NCBI GenBank assembly: GCA_902543375.1 | Contig: CACBYE010000002.1 | Span: 1 to 64,000, forward strand | Length of the DNA: 64,000 nt | Direction: 5' to 3' | Source of the DNA: an uncultured Pelagibacteraceae bacterium | GTDB lineage: Bacteria > Pseudomonadota > Alphaproteobacteria > Pelagibacterales > Pelagibacteraceae | Shown here: piece by piece, positions 61,942 to 64,000 of the stretch | Layout of the letters: each line of letters begins with the position of its first letter | Position numbering within the stretch: the stretch's first letter is position 1 | Made by a program: the position numbers and the translations under genes | Notes under the pieces: model-generated | What the model saw: the letters and a program-made list of their open reading frames with translations, nothing else | The model's database searches: none | What the model was told of the DNA's origin: nothing

Positions 61942-63252
61942 TTATGCCACAGCGAAACTTACCACACTTAAAATTGCAATAACCCAAATAGCTGGTGATG
62001 TAGTAGAAAATTTACCAGTAAATATTTTGATTAATGCATAAGAGACAAATGCTAAAGCAATACCATTGCTTATACTATATGTCAGAGGCATTGAAATCAT
62101 AGCAAGAATCGCTGGAGCAGACTCTGAAATATCATTCCATTCAATATCGGTTATATTTCTAATAAAAAGAACTGACACAAAAAGTAAAGCCGCACCATCA
62201 ATTTGTTTTGGCAAGCTAGTAGCTAATGGTGCAAAAAATATACAAGCAAGAAAAAGTATACCAATGACAAGAGATGTCATTCCAGTTTTACCGCCCGCTT
62301 TAACACCCGCTCCAGACTCTACATAACTTGTGACTGTTGTGGTTCCCATCACAGCACCAGCAACCGTACTTACACTGTCAGACAGCATTGCTTTGTTGAT
62401 ATCCTGAACCTTACCATCCTTTCCTACTTTACCTGCAACATTGGCTACTGAGGTTAAGGTTCCTGCAGTATCAAAAAAATCTATAAATAATAAAGTGAAT
62501 ATTACTGTTGACATACCAGCCGTCATCGCTGCTGATAAATCAAACTCAAATAGATATGTCATTGGTGGTGGTGAACTTGCAATACCATTAAATTTAGCTA
62601 AACCTGTAGCCCAAGCAATAATACTAAATACTAGAATACCTATAATAATATTTCCTTTGACATTCATTTTATCTAAAACAATTATTGCAATAAAAGTTGC
62701 ACAGCCTAACAATACCAAAGGATCACTTAAGTTACCAAGCTGAACTAGTGTAACTGGATTATCAACTACAACTTCCATTATTTGAAGACCAATTATTGCT
62801 AAAAATAAACCTATTCCTGCGCCTATTCCTAACTTCAAACTTTTGGGTATAGAATTAATTAACCAAGCTCTGATTGGTGTTAAAGAGATAATTAAAAATA
62901 ATACACCTGCTACTAAAACTGCGCCCAGGGCCTCTTGTGGTGTATATCCCATACCAGCACAAACACCAAAAGCAACAAACGCATTTATACCCATTCCAGG
63001 GGCAAGTCCTATTGGCCAGGTTTTTCCATAAAAAGCCATAATAAAACAAGCCAACGCAGTTGCTAAAATTGTTGCTGTATACACAGCTCCAAAATCAAAA
63101 AAACCTTTTTCGGGTCCAGCAAATTCTCCAGACAATATAAACGGGTTTAAAAACATGATGTATGCCATAGTTAAAAACGTAGTCGTTCCGGCAATTACTT
63201 CTGTTTTAAAATTAGTTTTATGTTTTTTGTAATCAAAATATTTATCAAGCAT
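61942..63252 (-). CDS. AzgA-type purine permease (NCS2 superfamily)
   Basis: An inner-membrane transporter of 436 aa with about 13 hydrophobic segments. It begins MLDKYFDYKKHKTNFKTEV and continues AGTTTFLTMAYIMFLNP, which is typical of the adenine/guanine/hypoxanthine group (AzgA, GhxP, AdeP). GLAPGMGINAFVAF and FFDTAGTLTSVANVAG are other conserved stretches. It has a strong ribosome site. The convergent phosphoribosyltransferase gene fits purine-base uptake and salvage. Confidence 0.9.
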   Translation of the reverse strand: MLDKYFDYKKHKTNFKTEVIAGTTTFLTMAYIMFLNPFILSGEFAGPEKGFFDFGAVYTATILATALACFIMAFYGKTWPIGLAPGMGINAFVAFGVCAGMGYTPQEALGAVLVAGVLFLIISLTPIRAWLINSIPKSLKLGIGAGIGLFLAIIGLQIMEVVVDNPVTLVQLGNLSDPLVLLGCATFIAIIVLDKMNVKGNIIIGILVFSIIAWATGLAKFNGIASSPPPMTYLFEFDLSAAMTAGMSTVIFTLLFIDFFDTAGTLTSVANVAGKVGKDGKVQDINKAMLSDSVSTVAGAVMGTTTVTSYVESGAGVKAGGKTGMTSLVIGILFLACIFFAPLATSLPKQIDGAALLFVSVLFIRNITDIEWNDISESAPAILAMISMPLTYSISNGIALAFVSYALIKIFTGKFSTTSPAIWVIAILSVVSFAVA

Positions 63253-63256
63253 TTAT

Positions 63257-63262
63257 CCTCCT
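63257..63262 (-). promoter_or_regulatory. Ribosome binding site of the AzgA-type permease
   Basis: A perfect AGGAGG on the minus strand, four bases before the ATG, in a window where most genes have weak or no Shine-Dalgarno sequence. It suggests high translation of this transporter. Confidence 0.7.
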
Positions 63263-63374
63263 AATGAATAATAAATATTCGATTCTCTTTCCTCTTGCCT
63301 TTCAAAACTAGTTTTTATCAACAATTTTCAACTCAGAAGTTTATATTTATGCCATAATTTGAGAGTAATTAAAA

Positions 63375-63683
63375 ATGATGAGAAGTTTAATTTCATTTTT
63401 AACAAGCCTTATTATAATCATTTTATTATCTGGATGTCAGACTATAAAACAAAAAACTGACGCTATTGTTGAAAAAGAAAATAAGAAATTAAGTAAATTT
63501 ATTGGGAAGTCCTCTCAAGAATTAACAAATAGTCTGGGAGACCCAGATGAAGATTTTAAAAATGAAAAAGGGAATTTAGTTATAATATATAATACCAAAA
63601 AATATGGTATTCCGTGCGAGAGAAGATTTGAAATTAATTCAAAACTAGTTGTGATTGGATTTGTATCTAACGGTTGTTTTTGA
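63375..63683 (+). CDS. Small putative lipoprotein
   Basis: A 102-aa protein I cannot assign further. A hydrophobic signal (residues 4-20) ends in the lipobox LLSGC with Cys21. The mature part has KFIGKSSQELTNSLGDPDEDFKNEKG and an IYNTKKYGIPCERRFEIN region, somewhat like small SmpA/OmlA-type outer-membrane lipoproteins (a beta-alpha fold). A second ATG follows directly at 63378. No neighbour shares an operon with it. Confidence 0.7.
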   Translation: MMRSLISFLTSLIIIILLSGCQTIKQKTDAIVEKENKKLSKFIGKSSQELTNSLGDPDEDFKNEKGNLVIIYNTKKYGIPCERRFEINSKLVVIGFVSNGCF

Positions 63684-63686
63684 TCA

Positions 63687-63711
63687 CTTGCGGAGAAATA
63701 ATCTCCGCAAG
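63687..63711. terminator. Perfect GC-rich inverted repeat between the lipoprotein gene and hsp20
   Basis: CTTGCGGAGA, loop AATAA, TCTCCGCAAG: a 10-bp perfect stem right after the lipoprotein stop codon and before the convergent hsp20 stop. Its position fits a shared terminator. Neither strand has a clear U tract after the stem, so Rho-independent termination is uncertain. Confidence 0.6.
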
Positions 63712-63721
63712 CAAGGTAAAC

Positions 63722-64000
63722 TTATTTAATTTCGATAAGTTTTTTCTTTTTATGCTCTGGAACAATCCTTTCACAAGATATTGTCAAAAGACCATCTTTA
63801 AGCTCGGCTCCATTCACTTTTACATCATCTGCAATAGTAAATGATCGAGCAAACTGTCTTTGAGAAATACCTTTATGGATTATCTCTCCATCAGCATTGT
63901 TATCTTGAGATTTATCAACTTGTTTAGTTTTCACAGTTAATAAATTATCCTCAAACTCAACTTCAACATCTTTTTTATTAAAACCGGCTAACGCTAGTTC
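63722..64000 (-). CDS. Small heat shock protein Hsp20 (IbpA-like), partial
   Basis: The C-terminal part of an alpha-crystallin-type chaperone; the frame runs off the window end, so the start lies beyond it. The visible ~92 residues include ALAGFNKKDVEVEFEDN, ISQRQFARSFTIADDVKVNGAELKDGLLTI (A-crystallin core, quoted in part) and the tail SCERIVPEHKKKKLIEIK. The I-x-I/V C-terminal motif is seen as LIEI. It would hold unfolding proteins in a refoldable state during heat or oxidative stress. Confidence 0.92.
   Translation of the reverse strand, partial: ELALAGFNKKDVEVEFEDNLLTVKTKQVDKSQDNNADGEIIHKGISQRQFARSFTIADDVKVNGAELKDGLLTISCERIVPEHKKKKLIEIK

Overview
The window is a dense, very AT-rich bacterial chromosome segment. 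By eye, the intergenic DNA and the wobble positions are dominated by A and T. Gaps between genes are usually under 50 bases, many neighbours overlap by 1-23 bases, and no gap exceeds 200 bases. I see no tRNA, rRNA, insertion sequence, prophage or CRISPR array. Gene content and order are alphaproteobacterial: an sdh-mdh-sucCDAB-lpd TCA block, an F1-only atpHAGDC operon after priA, an rplU-rpmA-obgE-proB-proA-nadD-rsfS-ctpA-rppH block, metXW divergent from hisC-tyrA, ChvG-ChvI, RegR/ActR, a class I lysyl-tRNA synthetase and an ODC/deoxyhypusine-synthase-like pair. With the extreme AT bias and compaction, this points to the SAR11 clade (Pelagibacterales), free-living marine oligotrophs. That placement is inferred from gene content and order, not from a phylogeny.

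Layout. 1-12470 (+): the lower TCA cycle, sdhA (partial), sdhB, mmsA, mdh, sucC, sucD, sucA, sucB and lpd, apparently one or a few long transcripts. 12492-19344 (+): priA, then the F1 sector of ATP synthase. 19337-25867 (-): rppH, ctpA, rsfS, nadD, proA, proB, obgE, rpmA and rplU, read from a promoter in front of rplU. 25932-28370 (-): gloB, metW and metX behind a promoter and a SAM-II riboswitch. 28565-30543 (+): hisC and tyrA. 30540-34100 (-): NlpC/P60 peptidase, AmpG-like permease and TrkH. 34189-37716 (+): lysS, pyrD, rpmB and a YhhQ-type transporter. 37717-41871 (-): a four-gene polyamine operon. 41992-49574: regR (+), bioY (-), polA, chvI, chvG and ahcY (+). 49558-53359: tsaE, amgK-like and murU-like (+), gpmA (-), VanZ-like and a lysozyme-fold lipoprotein (+). 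53349-58614 (-): RND pump and adaptor, sulfurtransferase and msrA. 58650-64000: EamA transporter and alkA (+), DUF1330 and GT17 (-), a phosphoribosyltransferase (+) convergent with an AzgA-type purine permease (-), a small lipoprotein (+) and a partial hsp20 (-).

The genes read mainly as core metabolism. Succinyl-CoA, from 2-oxoglutarate and perhaps from MmsA-derived propionyl-CoA, feeds succinate dehydrogenase, and the proton gradient drives the ATP synthase. Methionine synthesis is coupled to SAM level by the riboswitch, with ahcY closing the methyl cycle. Several genes (AmpG-like, NlpC/P60, AmgK-like, MurU-like, SLT-like lipoprotein) suggest peptidoglycan turnover and recycling. Purine salvage is represented by a permease/phosphoribosyltransferase pair that shares a terminator.

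The observations most worth checking are the apparent +1 frameshift at an A7 run near the end of chvG, the SAM-II riboswitch that starts at the predicted metX transcription start, and the polyamine cluster that has agmatine-using enzymes but no obvious arginine decarboxylase. I found no convincing evidence of a wholly undescribed system.
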